A stretch of DNA of 64,000 nucleotides, from assembly GCA_008360975.2 (NCBI GenBank), contig CM039195.1:12825010-12889009 (forward strand), in the 5' to 3' direction. The notes below the pieces were generated by a model. That model worked only from the letters and a program-made list of their open reading frames with translations, ran no database searches and was not told where the DNA came from. This document shows positions 1 through 12,050 of this stretch, in pieces (the stretch's first letter is position 1; each line of letters starts with the position of its first letter). This DNA comes from Lichenostomus cassidix. Its lineage: Eukaryota; Chordata; Aves; Passeriformes; Meliphagidae. The position numbers and the translations under genes were made by a program.

Positions 1-1560
1 AATAATGCTAATATTGCTAATAACTGAAGCAGGAAAATCCATGCCCACACGTGTTAGCACAGCCCTGCTGTGGAGCAGCAGCTGCAGGCTGGTGTCTCTC
101 CAGTTCACTCCTGATGGGATGGGCTGAGAGGGGCATGTGTTGAGTATTTGGATTTTCTGCTGCTCATCTCAAAGCCAAGTAAATTAACTAGATGATTTGT
201 CAGGCTCTTAACTGTTTGGGATGCTGACAAGAAAATGGCATTTTTCAGTAAATGGATAATTTCTGAGGAAGAACAGATACCAGAGAAACTGAAAGTTAAA
301 AGCATGATTGGCAGCTTTTGTATACACAAGATCTTTATTTTCAACTCTTTTTGTGTTATTCTGAGCAGAGCTTGAAATTTTCATCCTGGCCCTTGGGCAT
401 TTTTTCTAGTGACTATGATTATTTTCAATTTAAGAATCATGGAAAGAAAAAAAATACCACTCATGACCCACCAACTCCAAATTTGCTGTGTTTTTTTTTT
501 TTTTTTCTTCTTATCAGCATTACCCTTTGTTTTCTGAGGGCAGGAATTCATTTCGATTGCACTTGGGGTCCCTTTCATAAAGGAGCAATTATCATTACAT
601 TGCAGTAATGGCAATTGGCATGCAATAAAGCACCTCACACTTTCTATGAGTCATTACATTTTCCTGCAAGTGATCCACAATGGGCATCTCCCATCATGCA
701 TGGGAGGAGAGTGCCACTCCGAAATACAGTGTAGTCAGCAGGAAAACGAGCAGGAGCTCTACTGAGCACATTAAGTGTACAAATAAAGGGGAAAAATTAC
801 AAAATGAGAGCGTGGCAGCATATTGCTGTGACTGATTCTTGCAAGTCCTGCAGTTTCTGGAGGTGCTGGAACAATACTGCAGAGCAATTACTGCTTTCAA
901 CACAAACAAACAAAAATGTTCTCGAGCTCAGCCCACCTCTGAACTTCGGGAACCTTTTAACAAAGCTCTAATTTTTCCCTTTTACTGAGGCAGGAGCTAA
1001 GCTTGCTAGTCTCATCTTTACCTATCAGGGTTTCTCTCAAGCAGCAGGACAAAAAGAGCAACTCTCTGCATTACTGCTGTTTCAGGAGGTTCAAAACCAG
1101 GACAGTTTGACCAGAGATACAAATCCTCTCTGATATTTGGATATCTTGATCTGAACTGAGAAGGTGTCCTCTCTCAAATCATGCTAATATAAACAAATAC
1201 TAGCAACCCTCAAAAAAAAAAAGAAAAGAAAAAAGGCAGAAAAAATCTATTGCTTGTCACCATTTCTTGAAAATCTTGAAAGAACAGCTACAAGATCAAT
1301 CTTGCATGAAAATGGAGTTTCCATGAATAACATTTTTTTCCCCAAGATATTTTGACCTTCCCAAGGGACTTGGACACCCAGTTTCACTGCTGTTTATGGC
1401 TTACTCATTTTACTATTGAGAAAAATCAGTCCAGAACACAAGGGGAAACCATACTACTGATAACACTGACAGACATGGAAAAATAAAGCATCCTTTGAGT
1501 AGTTTGGTTAGACCAGGTGTGGGACAGTCCCCATTTCAATTAGCTCAGGGAGTCATCAGG
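1..1560. other. Unique AT-rich sequence, no gene recognised
   Basis: No gene, RNA or recognisable repeat family is seen. The one clear landmark is a run of 16 T at 491-506, followed by a pyrimidine stretch and 'atcag', which resembles a splice acceptor by composition only. The open frames here are short, overlap on both strands and have no protein-like character. Confidence 0.55.
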
Positions 1561-2445
1561 GTTAAGGGGCTTTAAGCAGGGAAATCCATGTGGGTATTTG
1601 CTCCCAGCACACAGGACTTTAGGAATTGATTCCCATTGTGGGCAAGCCGAGGGATGGATGGGCAGCTTGGAAGCACAGACCCCCTGACAGAATTACTGCT
1701 GACAGTAATTCCTCAAGCTGCCTGCCATGGGTAATTCCAAGTTTTCTCCACTGCTTCTGTAGAAGCTGTTCTGCTGTGCACAAGGAGTCTGTTCCCACAT
1801 CAGAAGGGAATGAGGAAACAACCCCACAGCCAAGGGAATAAAGCCTCAAGAGGAGTGAGACCACTCTGAAGGGCTGAGAGAACAGCCATTGCTACAGCAT
1901 CTAATAAAGCTTAATTCTTCATGTTAAATAAGAAAAAGAGACCGACCTTTTGTCTGGTTCAATAAATATTTCACTGCCCTACAGTGTTGAATTTTTCACT
2001 TCTCTGAGTGGCCCCAGCAGGGAAGTGATCAGCCTGTGGTCCCCTCATTACTATTCCATGGCACTTGTGACACCATGGCACAGCCATTCCATCCTCCCCC
2101 AGCCCAGAGTGCCCAGCTGGGACAGAAACAGGTTTGTGCAGAGGAACCTCTCCCCTGCAGGAGGATCTCAGCTCGTTTCCCCACTGAGCAGGGCTGCAGG
2201 AGGGAGGCTGCAGGAGGGAGGCATTACCCACAGCACACACACAGCACTACAGGCAATTGGTCAGACAAGCCTGTAGGACCAGATGGGATCAATCACAGTG
2301 CTGTGGGACAGGCCAACAGCATTTTGGGTTTTTCCTCCATCATCTCTGAAAATTCATGGTTAACAAGGGAAGAGCCCATTACCGGGAAAAAGAGCATCCT
2401 GTCCTGGAAAAGGACAAGTAAAGAGCCCATCAGAGGCTGTTTGTA
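1561..2445. other. GC-richer patch, possible decayed LTR or unique sequence
   Basis: This patch is clearly richer in G and C than its flanks. It contains AATAAA-type words near 1840, 1900 and 1960 and a 14-base unit (ggctgcaggaggga) repeated head to tail at 2192-2219. The several AATAAA words would fit an old solo LTR or a transcript end, but I can find neither the TG...CA ends nor a target-site duplication. The open frames across it conflict on the two strands and resemble no family. Confidence 0.4.
2192..2219. repeat. Two-copy 14-bp tandem duplication
   Basis: The unit ggctgcaggaggga occurs twice in direct succession without a mismatch. A G-run pattern results, but the loops are too long and uneven for a confident G-quadruplex call. 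Confidence 0.8.
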
Positions 2446-5400
2446 ACCCAAATTACTCTGTGATTTCAACTGCAGTCTTCACACTTTAAGTTTGTTTTCT
2501 AACTATGAGATAAATGGGGTCCAGGCAAGCAGTGTCAAAGACACTTTCCTCCCAGCTGTAATTCTGCAATGAACAGGAGCCAGAAGTGGATGTATTGTTC
2601 TGATAATTTCCAGCCTAGAACACAGAATGTTGGAGCTTAAATTTTTGAACTGGGCTGTTTGTCCCTGAGTAAATTTTCCTATTCCCAAACGATCCCTTTC
2701 TGCTGCTGGTCTGCTCAAGGTTGGTGGGTACAGTCCTGTTCTCAGCAGTGACTAAATGGAACAGAAAATGCCAGGTAGAAGAATAAGGGAGATCCCATTC
2801 CTTCTGCTGCCTCTACAGATTTCTCCATTTAAGTGGTCTCCACTGAGCTCATGGATTGCCCAGATACTCCAATAACTTGCTTTCAATCTCATTATCCAAG
2901 TAATTTATATACATAATAAAATGCTTCAGTCTTGACACTAATTCTTGCAAAATTTTACATTGGTATTAATTTCACTTCCTGGATTTTAATTGAAGAGAGC
3001 ATATTTTGTCACAAGGGAAACTGAACATTAGTTCTTCTACTTAACAACCATGTGGTTTCATTAGAAATTACATTAGTTCCTCATTAAGCAACAATAATAG
3101 TGTAGAATTGGGATCAATAAAAAAACACATTGCCCTAAGGTGCTGAATAGTTTGGTTCATTTATACTCTCATGAGCCAAATACTTCAGGATTCTGAATTA
3201 AAAACCCTCAAACTTTTATGCAGTGCTTAAGAAATGTCTTTTTATTTTGAGCACTACAGATTCAGATTGTAAGGGAATAAAGGCACTTGCTCTGGCACAG
3301 CTCTGCATCCTCCAAGCAAAATTTTTAATTATTAAGAGTTTGCACCATTTTAAGAACTCCCATCATTAAAAGAATTGCCCCACGAAACACAACACTGGTA
3401 ACTTCAGTCTCCTCTTCAGAGCTGACACATTTAACTGATTCCCCCTGCAGAACAAAGCACCTTTGCTGGACCATTTGACCTCACACCAGCACCTAGCCAA
3501 GGGCCAGCTGGTGAATCCAATAAATCCATAGCAGGAGCTTTCTGGGAATTTAATTACAAAATGGACATTTACACAAATCAGAGCAGTCTTTTTAATCACT
3601 TCTGCCAAGTGAGTGAAAAGCTTCAAAAATCTGATGTAACTTGCTATCTTCTCACTGAAATCATGCATTTAGGGAAGTATTTGGCTAAGAATAACCCAGC
3701 CAGGCTCCTTCCTCTCCAGAAGTCCTTTTGGATTTATCATTCACTCTAATGATAGACTCGTAACCAGGTCAAAGACAAGGAGCATCCCTGAAGGTGATCC
3801 CAGCATTCACATCACACACAGTGACAGCTGTTGAGTCTCTGAGCCTTTCCCTCTATGCTGATGTTCCATCACACAGCCACAAACCATCCTTCCTACCAGC
3901 CTGTCCACACATCCCACAGCAGGATCCCTCATCACCTGGGAATCCACATTCCTCCTTGGAGCTGCTCAGGAAGTCCCACGAGAGATAAACCACACTATTC
4001 CAAGTGCAGGGTTAATCTCCCTTCAACAGGAACAGCTTCCATCAGCATAACACTAGTCAGACAACATGGAAACAATAATTCAGCTTTCACAGCCTTTTGG
4101 GAGAGTTCAGCCCAGCCTTTGCTCAGGTACCTCAAGGAACTAGGCAGGGGTGTGCCAGCTGAAAGAACCAGACTGCCTTCCTTCCAGGGCTGCCAAAGGT
4201 GAAAAGAAAGAAAACACACATTTTTCTACTTACAAATTTGCAGCACTTCAAAAAGAACAACCTTCCTGCAGCTGTTTTATAGTAGACTGTGGGATGTTTA
4301 AACAACTCAGCTGCAGTTTGCCATCTAATAAATCTCATCAACAGTTTGCTGCTTCACATAACTCAGACCAGGAGATGTCAAATATTACATGCAACTACAT
4401 TTTCTGTTCTCCTTGTTCCCCTTGAGGGTGAGTGTTTATTTTGCAGCAGCTCCTTCAGGGCACCAACCTGTATCAGAGCCCAGCTGCATGAGGCACCACA
4501 CACATGCATTTAAAGATGCAGCATTTTACTCAGAGATGGCTGCAAACCACAGATGAAATTAAGCATAGGTGTACACTGGTGCAGAAAGAAATCATAGTTC
4601 TCACATGCCCCAAAGAAGACATATGAAATGTATTCATGCCCTATCAGGCTGCTGTTTTGGAGAGAAATGGGATCTATCAAAAGCTGAAAGCAAAAAAACT
4701 GAGGGTATTAGATCACGTTCATGTCAGTGTTAAAATGCTAAGTGATATTTGGGTTGTCAGACCTTCTGCACTGTGGGAGGGACCAATTTCAATGCTAGCT
4801 TCGTGCACATAAATTTTCTTTTTTAAACTGCAAAACTGGGGAAGATCTGAAAGAAACTGATTCTTCCTCCTCCTGCAGCCTGCCTAGCTGTTCAAATAAA
4901 TACAGCCTGAGTAAAGCAGTGCTGTCATGTAGTAACATCTCCCCTCAGTCTGTCCTGGCAGGGATGAGTGCAGTGAGTGTGTCTGTGTCACCTCCCTCAC
5001 ACCCTTTCATCTCAGTGCATTGCTGGATGCAAAATTAATAACACATCTACACACTTACATATGTCAGCCTTCAGCAAGGTGCTGGAGTTAATGAGGACTG
5101 ACAGTGCCATAAATAAGAATAAAATTGAAACACAACCCTTAGCAGCTGCTGCTGCTGCGTTTGCAGCATATTCTGACATAATTTCGTGCCATTGATGTCG
5201 TCAATGGTTATGACTTAGGAAATAAAACAACAAAATAAAGTTCCAAACCAGACATGCCAGGTAACCATGGAGAAAGCCATAGTTCTGGATAGCAACTGGA
5301 TTCTCATTGGAAATACAACAATTATTACATCTTAAGCAGCTTCCAGATTAACAAACACAGGGAGAGATTAAACAATGAAAATACAAGAACAAGTGATCTC

Positions 5401-6289
5401 AACAATATAAATTCAGACTGTCAGGAGAAGCTGAGAAAAACTTCATTTCTCTGCAAGCTAAATGAATATTTTTAAGAGGTTTGGGTTTGTGCTGTTTTGA
5501 ATTTTTCCTTTCAAGCTATACTGTACTAGACAAAGGCAGAAGACAAGATGAGAAAGCTCAAAAATGCAGTTTCTACTTGACCTACATTGTTCCAATTGAT
5601 CACAGACAATTATAGCTGTATTTCATCTGCTGTCCTGAAGCTGCCTCATATATTCTCATCTATAACCCTCCAAATCTAACAGACAAGCACAGAGGTGCAG
5701 GCACACAAATGACTGCACTTTCAATATACAGCAGGCTGCTGGCTTTGTGATTGTATTTGATATTAAATACAGCTATATTAGCTCCATTTTCTTTGAGAAA
5801 GGCTCAAAAGATTACATTTCTTCAGCAGATCAAAGAAAAGGAGGTGGGGGGAAAACAACGCCAGAAAGAAGAAAAATCAGGAACTAAAAAGGATAGGAAG
5901 GAGCAGAGAGCAGCAAAGGGATCCCATCCCATCAGGTCCCACCACACCCAGTATCATTAACCACAAATCTACATGAATCTTCTTGCTCAGAGTAATTGTG
6001 AAAATCTACGTTACTCCTTTGTTTCCAACTCATATGACTTAAAGAGACTTATAATATTTTAAATCATTACATTCATGATCTTCAATTGTGTCTTAATTCA
6101 TTAGCTTTTTTCCCCTTTCTTACTACCCTCCACCACCCACACCAAAGTGAGCGGAAAGTGATTAAAAAAAAAAAAGGCTTTTTCAAATGATCATTCAGTT
6201 TCTGAACTCTAACTTCCAGTCTTTCACAAAAAGGGACAAAACAAACCACGTTCTGGTCTCCTTCAATAACTACAGTTGTTAATGCAGTA
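2446..6289. other. Unique sequence, no gene recognised
   Basis: No coding exon or repeat family is recognised. The stretch around 3490-3600 and the one around 5120-5230 have the mixed, low-repeat texture often seen in conserved non-coding DNA, but conservation cannot be judged from one sequence. A short perfect inverted repeat lies at 5189-5207. A poly-A run lies at about 6164-6175, just before the CR1 element. Confidence 0.55.
5189..5207. repeat. Short perfect inverted repeat
   Basis: Seven-base arms (ccattga and tcaatgg) flank the five-base spacer tgtcg. Nothing in the surroundings suggests a terminator or a structural RNA. It could be a palindromic protein-binding site or chance. Confidence 0.6.
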
Positions 6290-6625
6290 GTCCCCACTGT
6301 TCATGCCTGACAGTTCCAGATATGTCAAACTCCAGAGGGATGTTTTACAAGAGTAACAGGGACTGGCTTCCCACTGCCAGAGGGCAGGGTTAGATGGGAT
6401 ATGGGGAAGGAATTCCTGGCTGGGAGGGTGGTGAGGCTCTGGCACAGGTTGTCCATGGAAGCTGTGGCTGCCCCTGGATCCCTGCAAGTGTCCAAGGCCA
6501 GGCTAGACAGGGCTTGGAGCAATCTGGGATAGTGGAAGGTGTCCCTGCCCATGGCAGGGGGTGGCACTGGTCCCTGATTTTCAAGATCCAATCCAATCCA
6601 GTCTGTGACTCCATGTTATTCAAAG
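6290..6625 (+). mobile_element. CR1 LINE, 5'-truncated 3' end (songbird type)
   Basis: CR1 is the dominant bird non-LTR retrotransposon; copies are usually cut off at the 5' end and keep the 3' untranslated tail. This copy shows the expected order of 3' landmarks: a purine-rich start near 6330, the 'gagggtggtgaggctctgg' block at 6424-6442, the 'aagctgtggctgcccc' block near 6460, then 'gtggaaggtgtccctgccc' near 6533, and a degenerate ATTCTRTG-type end near 6600-6625. No reverse-transcriptase sequence is left. Overlapping open frames on both strands are shadows of this element. The family assignment comes from memory of the CR1 consensus; the subfamily is not resolved. Confidence 0.9.
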
Positions 6626-7044
6626 AGAAACAGAAAAATGGTTTTACAATATCTTAACAGCTGACTGAGCAGGCCTACAGACCAAGAACTTATTTATCTC
6701 TCACTTAACTAACAATTCAGATACTACAAGATCAAATATTGCTAACGAAGTGCCAGTGACCTGGTTTCCTCCAGTGAAGCCAACCCTCAGCTATTTCCAG
6801 AGTTTCAGGATACACCAAACATACTAAAATGCTGTGCTTCCAACAAACCAGATTCCTACTGCTTTCCCCACCTTCACTCAGCATCTTTATGTTCCAACTC
6901 AGCAGCTTCAGTGCATTGGTTGAGAAAGCACAAACACGTGTTGTGCAGCTTTGTTGTGCTCAGAAGTGCCAGTGCTGCTCCAGCCACAGCCCAGACACAT
7001 GGCAGCAGACAGCCCATGGTCTGATGGGCTCATCATATGAGCAG
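6626..7044. other. Unique sequence between CR1 and MIR-like remnant
   Basis: Nothing is recognised here. An open frame starting at 6829 runs into the MIR-like segment and is not a credible gene. Confidence 0.55.
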
Positions 7045-7160
7045 ACAGGACGATCCAAGTGTGAGCAAGGGACTTGCTCAAGGACACAGAGCAGAGCAGC
7101 AGCAGCAGAACAGAGAGAATCCAGGTCTTTGTCAGCTCAGTGCCCTACTCAGGAAATCAT
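7045..7160 (+). mobile_element. Ancient MIR/CORE-SINE-like remnant
   Basis: The text 'gacttgctcaagg' near 7070, followed by 'acacagagcagagcag', 'aatccaggtctttgtcagc' and 'cagtgccctactcagga', follows in order the core and 3' part of the amniote MIR SINE (short-term match to its 'acttgcccaaggtcacacagc ... gaacccaggtct ... gtgctctaacca' series). MIR-type elements are tRNA-derived SINEs that were mobilised by L2-type LINEs and stopped moving long ago, so heavy divergence is expected. The tRNA-like promoter head is not recognisable. A run of CAG codon-like triplets (gcagcagcagcag) lies inside it. The order of matches makes chance unlikely. Confidence 0.6.
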
Positions 7161-9734
7161 AAAAACACTATTATGAATCTTCAGTTGTAATAATTCCTTC
7201 TCTTTTAATCAGTTTCTGCTGAGAAATCACTGTGCAATCTTTCTGACACACACAAAAGCTCATTTACTTAAAACAACAAGACTTATCCCAAAGGAAAATA
7301 CTCTAGAGAGGTCTGATTCCCCAGAACAAACTGTTAAGCAGGTCTTAATTCAAGAGCAAACAAAAATGTCTCGAAACTTGGAGTGCTGATAAAAAAAAGC
7401 TTTTCTATCAGTAAAACATAACTGAAAAGCAGGAAAATAATATTTTATGAATAATAATTATTGAAACAGTCACAGGCACACCCTTCCTGTCAAATTTATG
7501 CTGTGTATACACAAGCCAAACCTTGCCAATGTTCATTGTTATTAATGATTCTTGGGCCCAGGAGCTGTTATTTCCAATTTTGTTTCTAATGGATCTCAGA
7601 CATTTAAGGCATTTCCTTCATTATTAAAGTAATCTGTATTTAAAACTCAACTGATCTATGACAAAATATCAAAAATATCCCTCTTGAAATGTGTGAGGCA
7701 CCAGAAACCCACCTGTGCCAGCAGAAAGCTCTGTGTGCCCTTTTGGGTTTGTTCCCATAATTCTGAGGTTTGTTTCAAGACAGGTTTGTAATTACTGTGC
7801 TCCTTCTTGTGTCTGTAATGCTGTAAACTGACTCACAGGGGGATTGCCCAACAACTTCCCTGGCTATGAGGCCATTCATTTTGAGTTAGAAAAACCCCCC
7901 AAGAATCAAGTTGCATTTCTTGGTTGTTTTTCTCAGTGTTGCAGTAACAAATAGCAGTGTTATGCAGAGGTGTAGCAGCACCTTGCCCCTTGCCAACACC
8001 ACTGATTTTGAGGAATAAAAATGCAGTTCTCATTATTCACTGCAGACTGTGGTCTAAAATCTGTGTTTACAGCCTGCCTCCATCATCAGGGAGAGGGAAA
8101 GGTCACAGCTGTTTGCACAGCTCTGCTCATAATGGACCACTTTGAAGATGAAAAGATAGAGCAACCTGTCAGTTTAGTCTTTTCCCTATTATCAGCACAG
8201 AGCAGTCTGTGGCTTCTCACAGGAAGAAAACAGACCAAAGATTCTTTAAAATACCATTTTCACATCACTACACAAAAATCAAATACCATGTGCTTGCTGC
8301 ATGTCTGACACGAGTTCTTAAGTTCACTGAATTCAAAATTCAGGAGTAAAAACTTTGTGACTGGAGCCACAGGTGTTTTCCCTCACTTCAAATTTAATGA
8401 AGTTACACATCAGAGTTTTGTTTTCTTCCCACTGCACACAAGTGCAGAATAAGTCCACTGGATGCAGACAAATGACTACTGAGCAATAGTTGAAAGTTAA
8501 ACAGGATTAGGGTTCTATAGTATCAAATAATGAAATCTAGTTGACTGAATTAATCCTAATATTTGGCTATAAAATGCAGACAACTGGGCTCTCAATCTGG
8601 CAAGATATTACACTCAATTGAAATAAGGTGAATTTAAAAACTACCTAAAATTCAGGTTTAAGTTGTCCCTTGTATTGGATTTCTGAGTGAAGGATTTCAC
8701 TAAATAAATGCATCCATTAAACAGCTGTTCCATATCACCAACTACAATGCTAAAATGTTCCAGCTGCCAATCCCTTTCTCTCTTCCTGTATGATTTTATA
8801 ATTTTATATATTGTCTTTTGAGTGTAGAAAGCTAGTGCTTTTATTTTCCATTAGTGTCTGCTAACAGTTCAGACCATTCTTTAATACACCTTTAACAACT
8901 CATGTCGTGCTTGTTCCAATTTAACTTTCACAGAACTTACAGTGATTTTACTGATGGAGCATTATTATTAAAAACTCCTTCTCTGTATTAGAATAAAAAA
9001 TTCTCCAATTAAATGCCCATTTTACTACTCACCCATCAAACCCCTAATTGTTGTAAAAGACATTTTAGTGAAAAACGTGTTCTTTGAGTGTTTAAAAGCA
9101 ATTTAGTGTACTGGCAAGAACATTCCACATTAAACACAGGGCTGGAAATACGAAGTGGGAATAAGCTGTGGATTGACTAAATGGAGTGAGGCCTTTGCTG
9201 TTTTAACTCTGCCTCTTACACAGAATAAAATGAAACTGTTGCACAAACACACACAGCTCAAGAGGCAAAGAGAGAAGTGAACAGTGAATATTCTGAAATT
9301 ATCACCAACCTCTTATTCTGCTGTTGCAAGTAATGCCTACAAAATCTGTGAATGTATTAACTACAGTAAGATCACACCTGGGAGGCACCAACAGCACACA
9401 AGCACTGGTTAAAAGAAAAAAAAATCCTTCAAGAGATATATTTGGCTGTGGTTTTATTAAAAATCTGGATTATAGTTAAGAAGCTTATGTCATCAGGAGG
9501 GAGTCTGCAGACAAGTTTACGGGTTTGCTTAGAAACTTTGATTAAAAATAACTGCAGCTAAGAAGGGTCCAACTTCCAAAAACATGTTACAAATTTCTGG
9601 ACTTATCAGTATCTGGCAGTCAAAATATAAGTAGGGAGATGATATGAGCCTAAACTACATTGCTTCATTCACATATCAGACAAATTAATCCAGCAGGGCT
9701 TCCTGACTCTTTCTAAGGACTTGCAAAGATAAAA
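7161..9734. other. Unique AT-rich sequence, no gene recognised
   Basis: No gene or repeat is recognised. The stretch is AT-rich with stop codons dense in all frames; the few open frames at 7833-8308 overlap each other on opposite strands and look random. Confidence 0.55.
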
Positions 9735-9960
9735 TCACTCAGGTCAGACGGGAACTCTGAAGCCAAAAGCATGGTCAGAACAAGCAGATCTTTGAAACCC
9801 CAAGCATGAGATTCCAAACCCTCTCTAGGTAACTTCTTCCAATGCCTAATTTTTCTTACAATGATATTTTTTATTCTTTCCTTCTACCCAGAGGGAGCAT
9901 CCTCCTTTTCCTCTGAAAGGCAGCCCTTGAGTTCATTACCTGCACCCCAAATTTGGTGTC
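9735..9960 (-). mobile_element. Probable decayed CR1 3' end, antisense
   Basis: Read on the plus strand, 'atcactcaggtcaga' near 9735, 'ggtaacttcttccaatgcct' near 9828 and a T-rich stretch up to about 9890 follow the order of an antisense CR1 tail (tail word, 'ttggaaaagacct', 'gcccattccaatgcctaa', 'aatttcttcctaa'). Many positions differ, so this would be an old copy. Without alignment the match could be partly coincidental. The 3' limit is a guess. Confidence 0.35.
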
Positions 9961-11967
9961 ATGGCATGCCACAATATCCATGAGGATGCATTCCATCACC
10001 TCCTGCAGATCCCTGACAAGGGAATGAAACCTCACGGCTCCAAGATGGACCTCAGAGAGACCTTTTGGAACTGTTTTCCAGGTATATGCACCAATAGGAA
10101 TGGAAAGTGAACAGCAGAGTTTTATTTTTTCACTTCCATCGTGTTCAGCAGATATGACTAAAGCACACTTTTTGGGTAAATGTTAAGCCAAGCTTTTTAA
10201 ATTCAATAATAGACTAATGAGTAACACTGTCTCAGGTCAGTCCAATTAGTAGGCACAGAATTAATTTTACCAGGTGGAACAAACAGAGGTCTGTTTCACA
10301 GCACAAAATGCCAGTGCAGAGGGAGGGATAGGAGAGAGTTCCACAATCGTTTCAAACAGATCAGAGCACTGGGGCACACGCTGTCCTCTGTAAATAACAG
10401 CTGCCACTATCACTGCCCTTACTCAATGTGCTAATTACATCCTGTTATCAAATGATGATGCAATTAATCAGGGGCACCATTTCTCTTACACTGCAGGCTC
10501 CTTTGGTGACCTAAAAGAATAAATTTAGATACACTCCTGCTTCTTAAATTTCCAAAGTCATGAAATACAAAGGTTCCTCCAAGCATTGCCAAGACTTACA
10601 GCTTCTTCTTGCCCGAGACACTGCAGATCACCCAGGCCTCAAGGTTAAGTAAACGTAGCAATTTATCAGAGATCTCATATACAGCCTGAAATCTTTCTCT
10701 CAAATTCAGAAGATGACATAATTTGGAGGATGTAATCTTCTTTCACAGAACATTTTCCTAGGGTTTCAAATCCTATAAATCACAGCAACTTCCTTTGTTT
10801 GAGAAGATTTTACGTGGCAATTTTGCCTTGCACGTTAAGAATGGTTTATTTGTGAACTTGTCAAAGGTAACTGCTGCTGCTTCTGACTTTTTTCAGGAAG
10901 TCTGCCTAGTTTTCCTGCTCATTAACACTGCAGTCTCCCAGACCTTTGTGATACTCAGGATAATTAATTCCCAAGGGAGCTTCCTTCATGCATTAAGATG
11001 GAAACTTTGAGCTTTTAAGAGAAAGACACCTGTGGCCCTCAGACTCCAGAAATAAGTCGAAGGAAAGTATAACATCAACCCTCAGCCTTCCTTTCCATTA
11101 GCTCTACTTACAGCAAAAACTGGCAAGAAATTCCTTGACATTTGACAGCTGGACTGAAACAGTGGCTTAATATACATTAATATTTGTGGGAGAAGCAAAT
11201 GGGACCAAATATCTACTGGCACACTGGTAGATACCAAACATAAATACACAGAGTGACAAAAACACCACAGCATTAGTTGGCATTTTCAGACTTTTGGATG
11301 TATTCCCACCTTAGAAGATTAAAATAAAGGTGAAAAAACGTAAATCTGCTCATCACTAGGAACTCCAGCTGACTGAGCAGAGCTGAACTTTAAAGCTCTG
11401 TAGAGCCCAGGATCTGATCCCTGGGCACCTGCACTGCATTGTTTACAACCAGCTCTTCATCTCACACTTCCCAAGTTACAGGAACTTGATTATAGAACAA
11501 AGCAAGTTAATTCATTACTAACATGGGCAACCAGGTGAATACTTTCTTTTTAACACATCAGCCTGTGTAAAATGCAAGTTCTTTCTTCTGCAGTTATAGC
11601 AACATATAATATTAGGGCAAAAGCCATAAAGCCTAACTTGCCACCACTGCTTGAAGAGACAAAGCCCCCAAGAAGCCACAGCCTAAGAGATCAGTTTGCA
11701 TCCCCATCATCCTGGGCAAGTCCCACCATGTCCCTGTCCTGCAGGGAGCTCACACAGCCTTGGGGCAGCACTGGCAGCTGGTGGAAGCAGCTGGATGCTC
11801 TCACAGACACTTCAGCAGCCTCTGAAGGCACAGGTTCTCTGCACATTCAGTGCTAGATGTTCAAAACCAGACAAACAGGCCCTGAGCAGCTTCTAGCTGA
11901 AATAGAAGCAACTAGAGGGTGAGAGAACAAAAATGCTACGATCCTAATTTGACTAAAAGAGTATTCA
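9961..11967. other. Unique sequence, no gene recognised
   Basis: No gene is seen. The part at 10380-10500 holds several homeodomain-like words (ctaattac, tgatgatgcaattaatc) close together and could be a conserved non-coding element. A good splice-acceptor-like sequence ends at 10896 and is followed by an open frame of about 37 codons to a stop at 11010, without a partner exon. Confidence 0.5.
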
Positions 11968-12050
11968 AGCAAGATTAAACCCTTTGCCCAAGATCAGACA
12001 GGCATTTAGTGGCAAGAGCCAAGTGCTTCTTGAAACCAGCCCAATCTCAG
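11968..12050 (+). mobile_element. Possible MIR-like SINE remnant
   Basis: The words 'ccctttgcccaagatcagac', 'ttagtggcaagagccaag' and 'cttgaaaccag' appear in the order and spacing of the MIR core ('acttgcccaaggtcac', 'agtggcagagccagg', 'tgaacccag'). It is shorter and more diverged than the copy at 7045-7160. No tRNA-like head is visible. Confidence 0.4.

Noticed and set aside
1561..2445. Solo LTR of an endogenous retrovirus
   Set aside because: Several AATAAA words and GC-rich composition fit, but no TG...CA ends, target duplication or known LTR words could be found.
5636..5676. Antisense MIR fragment (gctgcctcatatattctcat)
   Set aside because: Only about 25 bases resemble the core and the next landmarks are missing.
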